Source: Pseudomonas sp. BGI-2
GTDB lineage: Bacteria > Pseudomonadota > Gammaproteobacteria > Pseudomonadales > Pseudomonadaceae
Direction of reading: 5' to 3'
Length of the DNA stretch: 43,516 nucleotides
NCBI RefSeq assembly: GCF_004310295.1
Contig: NZ_SISB01000052.1
Location: 1-43,516, forward strand
The position numbers and the translations under genes are program-made. Shown one piece after another: positions 24,960-33,744 of the stretch. Under the pieces are notes generated by a model, which saw only the letters and a list, made by a program, of their open reading frames with translations, did no database searches and was not told the origin of the DNA. The number at the start of each line of letters is the position of its first letter. The stretch's first letter is position 1.

Positions 24960-26444
24960 ATGAGCGCCAACGTCGACCTGAACAACCGACCCGACTACGA
25001 CACGGTCCTGCAGGACATCGCCGATTACGTCCTGACCTTCAAAATTGAATCCCAAGAAGCATTGGACACCGCCCGCAACTGCCTGATGGACACCCTCGGC
25101 TGCGGTCTCCTGGCCCTGCGTTTCCCCGAATGCACCAAACACCTTGGCCCGATCGTCGAAGGCACCGTCGTTCCGTTCGGCGCTCGCGTCCCCGGCACCC
25201 CTTACCGTCTCGATCCAGTCAAAGCGGCGTGGGACATCGGTTGCATCGTCCGCTGGCTCGACTACAACGACACTTGGCTTGCGGCCGAGTGGGGGCATCC
25301 GTCCGATAACCTCGGCGGCATTCTCGCGGTGGCCGATCACCTGTCGCAAAAACGCCTGGCAAATGGCGACGCACCGCTGACCGTTCGCGCGGTACTCGAA
25401 GCCATGATCATGGCCCACGAGATCCAGGGCGTGATCGCGCTGGAAAACTCCTTCAATCGTGTAGGCCTCGATCACGTCATCCTGGTGAAAGTCGCCTCGA
25501 CCGCTGTCACCGCCAAGCTGATGGGCGCCAATCGCGAGCAGATGTTGTCCGCGTTGTCCCATGCCTTCGCCGACGGTCAGGCGCTGCGCACTTACCGGCA
25601 TGCGCCGAATGCCGGGTCGCGTAAATCCTGGGCGGCCGGTGATGCGTCCAGTCGCGGTGTGCGTCTGGCGGACATTGCGATGCGCGGTGAGATGGGCATT
25701 CCCGGCGTGCTGACCGCCAAACAGTGGGGCTTTTACGACGTATTGTTCAGCCACACCAACAACGATCTGGCGCTCAAGCTTGAAGACAAACGCGTGTTCA
25801 GCTTCTCCCGAAAGTACGGCAGCTACGTGATGGAGAACGTGCTGTTCAAGATCAGCTTTCCGGCCGAGTTCCACGCACAAACCGCTTGCGAAGCCGCTGT
25901 CACCCTGCATCCGCAAGTCAGAAATCGCCTGCACGAAATCGACAAAATCGTCATCACCACCCACGAATCGGCGATCCGCATCATCTCCAAGGTCGGCCCG
26001 CTGGCCAACGCCGCGGACCGTGACCATTGCCTTCAGTACATGACTGCCGTGCCGCTGGCGTTCGGCAATCTGGTGGCCGAGCAGTACGAGGACGACTTCC
26101 ACGCGGCGCATCCGATCATCGACGTGCTGCGCGAAAAAATGGTTATCGTCGAAGACCCGCGTTATACCCGCGAATACCTGGAACCCGACAAACGCTCGAT
26201 TGCCAACGCGGTGCAGGTGTTCTTCAAGGACGGCTCCAGCACCGAGAACGTGTTGGTGGAGTATCCGATCGGCCATCGTCGACGCCGTGCCGCCGGGATT
26301 GCGCTGCTGGAAGACAAGTTCAAGGCCAACCTGGCGACGCGCTTTACCGCGCAGCGCAGCGCCGAGATTTTTGCGTTGTGTAAGGACCAAGCGAAGCTTG
26401 AAGCCACTCCGGTGAACCGATTTGTCGACCTGTTCGTGATCTAA
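24960..26444 (+). CDS. prpD: 2-Methylcitrate dehydratase PrpD
   Basis: This 494-residue MmgE/PrpD-family enzyme dehydrates 2-methylcitrate without an iron-sulfur cluster. Characteristic segments include NCLMDTLGCGLLAL near 40, DYNDTWLAAEWGHPSDNLGG near 101-120, and SRKSWAAGDASSRGVRLADIA near 220. It is the last gene of the operon, 214 bp after prpF, with a REP pair and no obvious promoter between. Having both PrpD and AcnD/PrpF in one operon gives two routes for the same dehydration. The ribosome site is weak (AAGAGTG about 10 nt upstream). Confidence 0.95.
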   Translation: MSANVDLNNRPDYDTVLQDIADYVLTFKIESQEALDTARNCLMDTLGCGLLALRFPECTKHLGPIVEGTVVPFGARVPGTPYRLDPVKAAWDIGCIVRWLDYNDTWLAAEWGHPSDNLGGILAVADHLSQKRLANGDAPLTVRAVLEAMIMAHEIQGVIALENSFNRVGLDHVILVKVASTAVTAKLMGANREQMLSALSHAFADGQALRTYRHAPNAGSRKSWAAGDASSRGVRLADIAMRGEMGIPGVLTAKQWGFYDVLFSHTNNDLALKLEDKRVFSFSRKYGSYVMENVLFKISFPAEFHAQTACEAAVTLHPQVRNRLHEIDKIVITTHESAIRIISKVGPLANAADRDHCLQYMTAVPLAFGNLVAEQYEDDFHAAHPIIDVLREKMVIVEDPRYTREYLEPDKRSIANAVQVFFKDGSSTENVLVEYPIGHRRRRAAGIALLEDKFKANLATRFTAQRSAEIFALCKDQAKLEATPVNRFVDLFVI

Positions 26445-26451
26445 ACAAAAC

Positions 26452-26523
26452 CCTGTAGGAGCCAGGCTTGCCGGCGAAGGCGTACTTGAGGGCGCCTTCG
26501 CCGGCAAGCCTGGCTCCTACAGG
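26452..26523. repeat. REP pair between prpD and the DMT transporter gene
   Basis: A compact, almost perfect 72-bp palindrome: CCTGTAGGAGCCAGGCTTGC... / ...GCAAGCCTGGCTCCTACAGG. It uses a GCCGGCGAAGG variant of the REP head. It lies between convergent 3' ends. Confidence 0.88.
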
Positions 26524-26530
26524 ATCGTGT

Positions 26531-27463
26531 TCAGCCGTTGAGCCATTTATCGACCGGCAACTTGGTGATGGCGAACCCAGTAAGCAACACCGCCGAATAC
26601 CCCATCAACTCCCGTGTCAGACTTTGCCCCTCATACCAGGCACCGATGATCACCGCGAACACCGGAAAGATGATGAACACAAACGACAGAATGATCGGGC
26701 TCAGTCGCTTGAGCAGCAAAAAGTAAACGATAAACCCGCCCACCGACGCCACTAGCCCCAGATAGAGCAGGGCGCCCCACGAACGTGCGGTGATGTTATC
26801 GAACACCGGAGCTTCAAAGCGCAGCCCCGCCACAAACAGCATCAAACCGGCCAGGCCGATGGGGAGCGTGTTGTAAGTAATCACGCTGATCGCACTGCCT
26901 TGCTTCTTGGTGACCACGTAGCACAGCGCATGCATCACCGCCGCGGTCAGAATCGCCAGCACCCCGAAGAACTCGACATGGTCCAGGTGCAAGCCCTGAC
27001 TGCGGATAATCATGAACAGACTGCCGAACCCGATGGCGATGCCGATCACTTGCGAGGGATAGATTTTCTCCCGCAGCAATACCGCCGAAAAGATCAGGAT
27101 GAACACCGGCATGCAGCTGAACAGCAGCGCCGTCAGACCAGACGAAACGTGCATCTCGCCGTAGTTGAGCAAGTAGTACGGCAGGCTGAAGTACGAGAGC
27201 GTGACGAAGACAAAGAACCCGCGGCTTTCCTTCGGAAACAGCAGCGGTTCGCGGCGCAGCAGGGCAAAGCTGAGGAACAACGGAAAGGCGATCAGGAACC
27301 TCAACCCCGCGGCAGTGAGTGGCGGCACACTTTCAACTGCAATCTTGATCCCGAGCCACGTCGTGCCCCAGCTCAGGCAAACGATCAGGAACAACACGCT
27401 GGTGACCAGGGCGGCCAGCCAGGGTTTTGCGGTACTTGAAGGCGCGCTGACGGCAATGGACAT
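26531..27463 (-). CDS. DMT-superfamily (EamA) membrane transporter
   Basis: This 310-residue inner-membrane protein has about ten TM helices in two EamA repeats. The first opens with SVLFLIVCLSWGTTWLGIKI, where the WG-T-W motif is typical of the drug/metabolite transporter superfamily (RhaT/YdcZ-like exporters). The ATG at 27463 is chosen because AGGAG lies 7 nt upstream; the longer frame start at 27505 lacks one. It is divergent from a MocR-type regulator with a 92-bp shared promoter region, and such pairs usually export or import an amine or amino acid sensed by the regulator. The substrate is unknown. Confidence 0.88.
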   Translation of the reverse strand: MSIAVSAPSSTAKPWLAALVTSVLFLIVCLSWGTTWLGIKIAVESVPPLTAAGLRFLIAFPLFLSFALLRREPLLFPKESRGFFVFVTLSYFSLPYYLLNYGEMHVSSGLTALLFSCMPVFILIFSAVLLREKIYPSQVIGIAIGFGSLFMIIRSQGLHLDHVEFFGVLAILTAAVMHALCYVVTKKQGSAISVITYNTLPIGLAGLMLFVAGLRFEAPVFDNITARSWGALLYLGLVASVGGFIVYFLLLKRLSPIILSFVFIIFPVFAVIIGAWYEGQSLTRELMGYSAVLLTGFAITKLPVDKWLNG

Positions 27464-27555
27464 GATCGAGCTCCTGTTGTTGTCGGAATTGACCTTCATC
27501 CGCAAAAGGTCTATCCCTGATTGGACCTGTTTTAAGCACGCTATTCGGGACTGTA
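27464..27555. promoter_or_regulatory. Divergent promoter with GACCT repeats (candidate MocR operator)
   Basis: GACCTT (27491-27496) and AAGGTC (27506-27511) form a perfect 6-bp inverted repeat. A third copy, GACCT at 27524-27528, is in direct orientation to the first about 33 bp away, close to three helical turns. MocR-type regulators commonly bind direct repeats in such shared promoters. Confidence 0.42.
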
Positions 27556-28965
27556 ATGACTGTCAAAACAAGTATTGCCATGGTGTCAATCCTGCGCGAC
27601 GGCCTCGTCAACGGTCTGGGTGTGAAATACAAACGCCTTGCTGAGGCTGTCGGAAAAGGCATTGCCGAGGGGCTGATCGAGCCCGGCTGCAAATTACCGC
27701 CTCACCGACTGTTGGCCGACAGCCTCCAAGTGACCATCGGCACCATCAGCCGTGCTTACGGGGAACTCGAACGTGTGGGTTTGGTAGTCGCTCGCGTAGG
27801 AGATGGCACGTATGTGCGTCAGCGCGGGATGGAACGACCGCGGGACCGTGGCTTTCGCAATGTCAGCGATGAACCGCAGGCGTTTTTCGACATGAGCCGC
27901 AATCAACCGATTCCGGGGCAGGAAGCGCTGTTTTTGAGTCAGAGCCTGCAAGCGTTGTCCCTAGATCCTGAGGCGTTGCAACACATCAGCGGCTACACCG
28001 CCGATGTCGGTTTGCAACGCTATCGTGCGGCGGGCGCGAAATGGCTCAGCCATCAAGAATTTGTCCCGAGCGCCGAGCAGATCGTTTGCGTGAACGGCGG
28101 CCAACACGGTCTGTTGTGTGCCTTGATGGGGTTGCTCAAGGCGGGCGATACGTTGGTGACGGAGCACCTGACCTACCCGGGGCTGATCAGCGTCGCACGC
28201 CAACTCGGGATAAAACTCATCGGTGCCGGGATGGATGATGAAGGGCTGATGCCCGATGCCCTGGAGGAGGTTTGCCGCAACCATCGTGTCTCAGCACTGT
28301 ATTGCACGCCGACGATCCAGAATCCTACGGCTGCAGTGATGTCCGTCGCACGACGCGAGGCGATTGCAGAGCTGTGTCGTCAGCACAATTTGCTGATCTT
28401 CGAAGACGAAGCCCATGCCGTGCTGGCGCAACAGCGTCCGTTACCGCTCAGCTATTTTGCCCCGGAGCGCTCGGTGCTGATCGGCAGTTTGAGCAAGGCC
28501 GTATCGGCAGGTTTGCGGGTCGGTTACCTGCATGCGCCGCAACCGTTGATCGGACGCTTGAGCGCAGCGGTGCGCGGGACGTGCTGGATGGCCAGCCCGC
28601 TGTCGCTGGAAGTGGCGAGTCTGTGGATAGAAAACGGGATTGCCAAGCAGTTGCTGGGCCAGCAAATTGTTGAGATCGGTCGGCGCAAGGCGTTGATCAG
28701 TGGGCTGCTGGAGGGTTTGGCGTACAAAACCCATCCCCATAGTCCGCACTTCTGGATTGAAGTGCCTGAGCCTTGGCGGGCGTCGCAGATTGCGGCCGAA
28801 CTCAAGGAGAATAATTATCTGATCTCCACCGCCGAGGCGTTTGCGGTCGGGCATGGGGCGGTGCCGCAGTTTGTTCGGGCAAGTGTTTGTAATTCGGCGG
28901 GGGATGATCGGTTGTTGCTGAAAGGGTTTGAGGCGTTGGTGGGGGCATTAACTGAAACCGTGTAA
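27556..28965 (+). CDS. MocR-family PLP-dependent transcriptional regulator
   Basis: This 469-residue fusion has an N-terminal GntR-type winged HTH (about 25-95: YKRLAEAVGKGIAEGLIEPG ... TIGTISRAYGELERVGLV...GDGTYV) and a C-terminal fold-type I aminotransferase domain. The PLP lysine lies in IGSLSKAVSAGLRVGYL at about 312, preceded by CTPTIQNPT and IFEDEAHAVL. Such regulators sense amines or amino acids through PLP and control nearby genes; here the divergent DMT transporter is the likely target. It is convergent with ppsR across a REP pair. Confidence 0.92.
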   Translation: MTVKTSIAMVSILRDGLVNGLGVKYKRLAEAVGKGIAEGLIEPGCKLPPHRLLADSLQVTIGTISRAYGELERVGLVVARVGDGTYVRQRGMERPRDRGFRNVSDEPQAFFDMSRNQPIPGQEALFLSQSLQALSLDPEALQHISGYTADVGLQRYRAAGAKWLSHQEFVPSAEQIVCVNGGQHGLLCALMGLLKAGDTLVTEHLTYPGLISVARQLGIKLIGAGMDDEGLMPDALEEVCRNHRVSALYCTPTIQNPTAAVMSVARREAIAELCRQHNLLIFEDEAHAVLAQQRPLPLSYFAPERSVLIGSLSKAVSAGLRVGYLHAPQPLIGRLSAAVRGTCWMASPLSLEVASLWIENGIAKQLLGQQIVEIGRRKALISGLLEGLAYKTHPHSPHFWIEVPEPWRASQIAAELKENNYLISTAEAFAVGHGAVPQFVRASVCNSAGDDRLLLKGFEALVGALTETV

Positions 28966-28970
28966 TCGTT

Positions 28971-29049
28971 CTTCGCGGGCAAGCCTCGCTCCTACACGGT
29001 TCTGCATGGCTTCAGAATTCAAGTGTAGGAGCGAGGCTTGCCCGCGAAG
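28971..29049. repeat. REP pair between mocR-type gene and ppsR
   Basis: The inverted arms CTTCGCGGGCAAGCCTCGCT... / ...AGCGAGGCTTGCCCGCGAAG are the same variant as at 8214 and 12751. It is at a convergent junction. Confidence 0.85.
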
Positions 29050-29072
29050 CTGGTCTGGCAGGCGCTAAAAAA

Positions 29073-29891
29073 CTACTTGAACCGCCGCTCCACACCTTTC
29101 TCCACCAGGATCTTCGCCGAAATCTCTTCCACCGAAAAATGCGTGGAATTGATGTGCGGAATGTTCTCGCGGCGGAACAGATTTTCCACCTCGCGCACTT
29201 CGAATTCGCACTGGGCGTAGCTCGAATAGCGGCTGTTGGGCTTGCGCTCATTGCGGATCGCGGTGAGGCGGTCCGGGTCGATGGTCAGGCCGAACAGTTT
29301 GTGCTGGTGGGCACGCAGGGTGCCTGGCAGTTGCAGGCGCTCCATGTCGTCTTCGGTCAGCGGGTAGTTGGCCGCGCGGATGCCAAATTGCATGGCCATG
29401 TACAGGCACGTCGGCGTCTTACCACAACGCGACACGCCCACCAGGATCAGGTCCGCCTTGTCGTAATAATGCGTGCGCGCACCGTCGTCGTTGTCGAGGG
29501 CGAAGTTCACCGCCTCGATCCGCTCCATGTAATTGGAGTTGCTGCCAATCGAGTGGGACTTGCCGACGGTGTACGAAGAATGCTCGGTCAGTTCCTGTTC
29601 AAGCGGCGCCAGAAAGGTCGAGAAAATGTCGATCATGAAACCATTGGACGTTGCGAGGATCTCACGGATGTCCTGATTGACAATGGTGTCGAAGATGATC
29701 GGCCGAAAGCCGTCGTTTTCGGCGGCTTTGTTGATTTGTTGTACCATGGCCCGCGCTTTATCCACGTTGTCGATGTAGGGACGCGTGAATTTGCTGAAGG
29801 TAATGTTTTCGAACTGCGCCAGGAGGCTTTGGCCGAGGGTTTCGGCTGTAATGCCGGTGCCGTCGGAAATAAAGAAAGCAGATCGTTTCAT
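29073..29891 (-). CDS. ppsR: PEP synthase regulatory kinase/pyrophosphorylase PpsR
   Basis: This 272-residue DUF299-family enzyme inactivates PEP synthase by ADP-dependent phosphorylation of an active-site threonine and reactivates it by Pi-dependent removal. Visible motifs: N-terminal RSAFFISDGTGITAETLGQS, P-loop-like GVSRCGKTPTCLYMA at about 151-165, and KLFGLTIDPDRL. The ATG at 29891 (AAGGTG upstream) is preferred over 29921, as homologues begin MKRSAFF. It is divergent from ppsA, its substrate, with a shared 174-bp promoter region. Confidence 0.95.
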   Translation of the reverse strand: MKRSAFFISDGTGITAETLGQSLLAQFENITFSKFTRPYIDNVDKARAMVQQINKAAENDGFRPIIFDTIVNQDIREILATSNGFMIDIFSTFLAPLEQELTEHSSYTVGKSHSIGSNSNYMERIEAVNFALDNDDGARTHYYDKADLILVGVSRCGKTPTCLYMAMQFGIRAANYPLTEDDMERLQLPGTLRAHQHKLFGLTIDPDRLTAIRNERKPNSRYSSYAQCEFEVREVENLFRRENIPHINSTHFSVEEISAKILVEKGVERRFK

Positions 29892-29905
29892 TTGCACCTT
29901 GGGCC

Positions 29906-29934
29906 TTAAGCTAATGATCATTCTTGGATATGAT
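29906..29934 (+). promoter_or_regulatory. Candidate sigma-70 promoter of ppsA
   Basis: A -35-like TTAAGC (29906-29911) and -10 TATGAT (29929-29934) have the ideal 17-bp spacing. The spacer contains the palindrome AATGATCATT (29913-29922), a possible operator. The resulting leader would be about 125 nt. Confidence 0.45.
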
Positions 29935-30065
29935 AGGCGCGATTTGCCGGCCGCCAGTGGCCCGCATTCTCACTTATTTTCCAGGTCCCGGCCATACAGC
30001 TGGCAAATGCTCCCCCGAGCAGCCGGCTTCTGAGCTTTTCCAACACAGTTAGTGGAGAGATCACC

Positions 30066-32441
30066 TTGGTAGAGTACGTAGTTTCCCTCGATAAGCTCGG
30101 CGTCCATGATGTAGAGCACGTGGGGGGCAAGAACGCATCCCTCGGCGAGATGATCAGTAACCTTGCAGGTGCCGGTGTATCGGTGCCCGGTGGCTTCGCC
30201 ACGACAGCTCAGGCTTATCGTGATTTTCTGGAACTGAGCGGCCTGAACGATCAGATCCACGCCGCCCTCGACGCCCTGGACGTCGATGATGTCAACGCCC
30301 TGGCCAAGACCGGCGCCCAGATCCGCCAATGGATCATGGAAGCCGAATTCCCCGAGAAGCTCAACGCCGAGATCCGCACTGCGTTCGCTACGCTGTCGGT
30401 CGGCAACCCTGACATGGCCGTGGCCGTGCGCTCTTCCGCCACCGCCGAAGACCTGCCGGACGCTTCCTTTGCCGGTCAGCAGGAAACCTTCCTGAACATC
30501 CGTGGTGTCGAAAACGTCATTCGCGCCGCCAAAGAGGTGTTCGCTTCGCTGTTTAACGACCGCGCCATTTCCTATCGCGTGCACCAGGGCTTCGACCACA
30601 AGCTGGTGGCCCTGTCGGCCGGCGTGCAGCGCATGGTCCGCTCCGAAACCGGCACCGCCGGCGTGATGTTCACCCTCGATACCGAGTCGGGCTTCCGTGA
30701 CGTGGTGTTCATCACCGGCGCCTACGGCCTGGGTGAAACCGTCGTACAAGGCGCGGTGAACCCGGATGAGTTCTACGTTCACAAAGGCACGCTGGCAGCC
30801 GGTCGTCCGGCGATCCTGCGTCGCAACCTGGGCAGCAAAGCCATCAAGATGATCTACGGCGAAGTCGCCACGGCCGGTAAATCGGTCAAGACCATCGACG
30901 TGGACAAGGCTGATCGCGCACGTTTCTGCCTGAGCGATGCCGAAGTCAGCGAACTGGCCAAACAAGCGATGATCATCGAGAAGCACTACAAGTGCCCGAT
31001 GGACATCGAATGGGCCAAAGACGGCGACGACGGCAAGCTCTACATCGTTCAGGCCCGTCCTGAAACCGTGAAGAGCCGTACCTCGGCCAACGTCATGGAA
31101 CGCTACCTGTTGAAAGAAACCGGCACCGTGCTGGTTGAAGGTCGCGCCATCGGCCAGCGCATCGGCGCCGGCAAGGTGCGGATCATCAAGGACGTGTCCG
31201 AGATGGACAAAGTCCAGCCTGGCGACGTTCTGGTCTCCGACATGACCGACCCGGACTGGGAGCCGGTCATGAAACGCGCCAGCGCCATCGTCACCAACCG
31301 TGGCGGTCGTACCTGCCACGCGGCGATCATCGCTCGCGAGCTGGGCATCCCGGCCGTGGTCGGTTGCGGCAACGCCACCCAGCTGTTGAAAGACGGCCAG
31401 GGCGTGACCGTGTCCTGCGCTGAAGGCGACACCGGTTACATCTTCGAAGGTGAACTGGGCTTCGACATCAAGAAAAACTCCGTGGACGCCATGCCTGATC
31501 TGCCATTCAAGATCATGATGAACGTCGGCAACCCGGATCGTGCCTTCGACTTCGCGCAACTGCCGAACGCCGGTGTGGGCCTGGCCCGTCTGGAGTTCAT
31601 CATCAACCGCATGATCGGTGTCCACCCCAAAGCGCTGTTGAACTACGACGGTCTGCCACAGGAAATCAAGGACAGCGTCGACAAACGCATTGCCGGTTAC
31701 GACGATCCGGTCGGCTTCTACGTCGAGAAGCTGGTTGAAGGCATCAGCACCCTGGCCGCTGCGTTCACCCCGAAAAAGGTCATCGTGCGTCTGTCGGACT
31801 TCAAGTCCAACGAATACGCGAACCTGATCGGCGGCAAGCTCTACGAGCCGGAAGAAGAAAACCCGATGCTGGGCTTCCGTGGCGCCTCGCGTTACATCAG
31901 CGAAGCGTTCCGTGACTGCTTCGAGCTCGAGTGCCGTGCCATCAAGCGCGTGCGCAACGAGATGGGCCTGACCAACGTTGAAATCATGGTGCCGTTCGTC
32001 CGTACCCTGGGCGAAGCGAGCCAGGTGATCGATCTGTTGGCCGAAAATGGCCTGGCCCGCGGCGAGAACGGTTTGCGCATCATCATGATGTGCGAACTCC
32101 CTTCCAACGCGATCCTCGCTGAAGAATTCCTTGAGTTCTTCGACGGTTTCTCCATCGGCTCCAACGACCTGACTCAGCTGACGCTGGGCCTGGACCGTGA
32201 CTCCGGGATCATCGCTCACCTGTTCGACGAGCGTAATCCAGCGGTCAAGAAGCTGTTGGCCAACGCGATTCAGGCGTGCAACAAGGCTGGCAAGTACATC
32301 GGCATTTGCGGTCAGGGCCCTTCGGACCACCCTGATCTGGCCAAATGGCTGATGGAACAGGGCATCGAAAGCGTTTCGTTGAACCCCGATTCCGTACTGG
32401 AAACCTGGTTCTTCCTGGCTGAAGGTCAAGCGCCGGCTTGA
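30066..32441 (+). CDS. ppsA: Phosphoenolpyruvate synthase PpsA
   Basis: This 791-residue enzyme converts pyruvate and ATP to PEP, AMP and phosphate, the entry to gluconeogenesis. Order: an N-terminal nucleotide-binding domain (VGGKNASLGEM at about 20; AVRSSATAEDLPDASFAGQQ at about 120), the phosphohistidine swivel domain with GGRTCHAAIIARELGIPAVVG at about 416-436 (His421 region), and a C-terminal PEP/pyruvate barrel with NVEIMVPFVR, GSNDLTQLTLGLDRDS and GICGQGPSDHP. The start is TTG at 30066 with GGAGAG 6 nt upstream; the protein begins MVEYVVSLDKLG as in other Pseudomonas. ppsR, divergent on the left, regulates it. Confidence 0.97.
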   Translation: MVEYVVSLDKLGVHDVEHVGGKNASLGEMISNLAGAGVSVPGGFATTAQAYRDFLELSGLNDQIHAALDALDVDDVNALAKTGAQIRQWIMEAEFPEKLNAEIRTAFATLSVGNPDMAVAVRSSATAEDLPDASFAGQQETFLNIRGVENVIRAAKEVFASLFNDRAISYRVHQGFDHKLVALSAGVQRMVRSETGTAGVMFTLDTESGFRDVVFITGAYGLGETVVQGAVNPDEFYVHKGTLAAGRPAILRRNLGSKAIKMIYGEVATAGKSVKTIDVDKADRARFCLSDAEVSELAKQAMIIEKHYKCPMDIEWAKDGDDGKLYIVQARPETVKSRTSANVMERYLLKETGTVLVEGRAIGQRIGAGKVRIIKDVSEMDKVQPGDVLVSDMTDPDWEPVMKRASAIVTNRGGRTCHAAIIARELGIPAVVGCGNATQLLKDGQGVTVSCAEGDTGYIFEGELGFDIKKNSVDAMPDLPFKIMMNVGNPDRAFDFAQLPNAGVGLARLEFIINRMIGVHPKALLNYDGLPQEIKDSVDKRIAGYDDPVGFYVEKLVEGISTLAAAFTPKKVIVRLSDFKSNEYANLIGGKLYEPEEENPMLGFRGASRYISEAFRDCFELECRAIKRVRNEMGLTNVEIMVPFVRTLGEASQVIDLLAENGLARGENGLRIIMMCELPSNAILAEEFLEFFDGFSIGSNDLTQLTLGLDRDSGIIAHLFDERNPAVKKLLANAIQACNKAGKYIGICGQGPSDHPDLAKWLMEQGIESVSLNPDSVLETWFFLAEGQAPA

Positions 32442-32464
32442 TGGTGTGAGTGAAAGGGCCGCTT

Positions 32465-32564
32465 CCTGTAGGAGCGAGACCGGCTTGCCGGCGAAGACGG
32501 ACTGACATCCAGCATGGGTGTCGGCTGATATACCGCTTTCGCGAGCAGGCTCGCTCCTACACGG
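32465..32564. repeat. REP pair, mosaic, in the ppsA 3' untranslated region
   Basis: The left arm is of the GAGACCGGCTTGCCGGCGAA variant, the right arm of the CTTTCGCGAGCAGGCTCGCT variant. The interior is of the conserved GACGGACTGACATCCAGC type. It precedes, rather than replaces, the ppsA terminator. Confidence 0.8.
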
Positions 32565-32588
32565 GCTGGCCTTTTTAGAGATTCAAGT

Positions 32589-32620
32589 AGGGCGGGCTCC
32601 TCTGTATGCCGCCCTTTTTT
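32589..32620 (+). terminator. Rho-independent terminator of ppsA
   Basis: The stem AGGGCGG (32589-32595) / CCGCCCT (32609-32615) is followed by a run of T. It lies about 150 bp after the ppsA stop and just before the hydrolase gene. Confidence 0.8.
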
Positions 32621-32633
32621 GTGCAAGAGCATT

Positions 32634-33623
32634 ATGCAAAGCAGCAGCAACCTATTTCCTGTCGCCCTGATCAGCGCCGAGCGGCGCGGCGATCTGAGCG
32701 AAGATGTCTATCGTCTGAAACCCGGCAACAGTCCTGATGGCACTGTGGAGTTGGCTGTGACCCGTTTGGGCATGGCGGACGAGCCCGCGCACGGTGGCGT
32801 GCCGGTGATTCTGTTGCACGGCAGCTTTTCCAATCGCCGGTTCTGGTTCTCGCCGAAAGGGCTTGGCCTGGGCGCCTACCTGACGCGTCTGGGATTCGAT
32901 GTCTGGATTCCCGAAATGCGCGGTCACGGCCTGTCCCAGCGCAATCAGAACTACCGCAAGAACCGCGTTGCCGACTACGCCCGTTACGATCTGCCGGCCA
33001 TTGGCGCCTTTGTGCGCGAGCAGAGCGGCCAGGTCCCGCACTGGATCGGTCACTCGCTGGGCGGCATCACGCTGGCGGCGGCGTTGGGTGGCGAATACAT
33101 CGGCGAACCTGTGGTCGCATCTGCGGCGTTCTTCGGTACGCAGGTCAGTCGCACTTACTGGCCGTTGAAAATTCCACCGGTGGAGTGGAGCGGGCGCTTC
33201 ATTCTCAAGCGTTTCGCCCAGCTGTCCGGTTCACGGCTCAAGCGCGGCCCGGAGGATGAGCCGATTGGCCTGGCCCTGGAAAGCATGCGCTGGTATGGCC
33301 TGTTCGGACGCTTCGGCGATGCGGACAAGGACTGGTGGGCGGGATTGGCCGAGGTTCAATTGCCAGTACTGGCCGTAAGCGCTGCCGGCGATCATCAGGA
33401 TCCGGCGTGGGCGTGCCGCAAGCTGTTCGATCAGGTGGATTCCGAGCACAAGCAATTCATCAACCTTGGCCGCGAGCAGGGCTTTGGCGATAATTTCGGT
33501 CACGTGGAAATGCTCGTCAGCAAAGCCGCTCAGGCCGAAGTCTGGCCGTTGGTGGCGCGCTGGCTGGCCGATCAGCAAACGCCTTTGTTGGGAGAAAAGC
33601 CGGATTTGGCCGCGGCGGTCTGA
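32634..33623 (+). CDS. Alpha/beta-fold hydrolase
   Basis: This 329-residue soluble hydrolase has the oxyanion-hole region VILLHGSFSNRRFW at about 58-71, EMRGHGLSQR, nucleophile elbow WIGHSLGGITLAA (Ser at about 140), and a late histidine in DNFGHVEML. An acid residue near AAGDHQDPAW completes a plausible triad. It resembles lipase/esterase-like proteins next to ppsA in other pseudomonads, but the substrate is unknown. The ATG at 32634 is preferred over a GTG five codons upstream that falls at the end of the terminator. Confidence 0.85.
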   Translation: MQSSSNLFPVALISAERRGDLSEDVYRLKPGNSPDGTVELAVTRLGMADEPAHGGVPVILLHGSFSNRRFWFSPKGLGLGAYLTRLGFDVWIPEMRGHGLSQRNQNYRKNRVADYARYDLPAIGAFVREQSGQVPHWIGHSLGGITLAAALGGEYIGEPVVASAAFFGTQVSRTYWPLKIPPVEWSGRFILKRFAQLSGSRLKRGPEDEPIGLALESMRWYGLFGRFGDADKDWWAGLAEVQLPVLAVSAAGDHQDPAWACRKLFDQVDSEHKQFINLGREQGFGDNFGHVEMLVSKAAQAEVWPLVARWLADQQTPLLGEKPDLAAAV

Positions 33624-33744
33624 GCCTGATGCTCTAACAAGGGCATTTCGCTCTGTTCGGCTTGCGGCTAAGATATGACGCATTGTGCTGTTCCGGTCAC
33701 TTTACGACATCCTCGATTGTCTTCCTCTTTACAGGAGTTTCTCG

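Noticed and set aside
24930..26507. A 525-codon minus-strand frame antisense to prpD
   Set aside because: It is a shadow frame starting inside a REP, with no recognisable domain.
29400..29440. Cysteine in the PpsR P-loop (GVSRCGKTP, where serine also occurs) as a lesion
   Set aside because: As far as I recall this variant is common in Pseudomonas PpsR, and the key Gly, Lys and Thr are kept.
29970..32429. An 819-codon minus-strand frame antisense to ppsA
   Set aside because: Same reason: it is the mirror of a biased coding sequence, and would also overlap the ppsA promoter.
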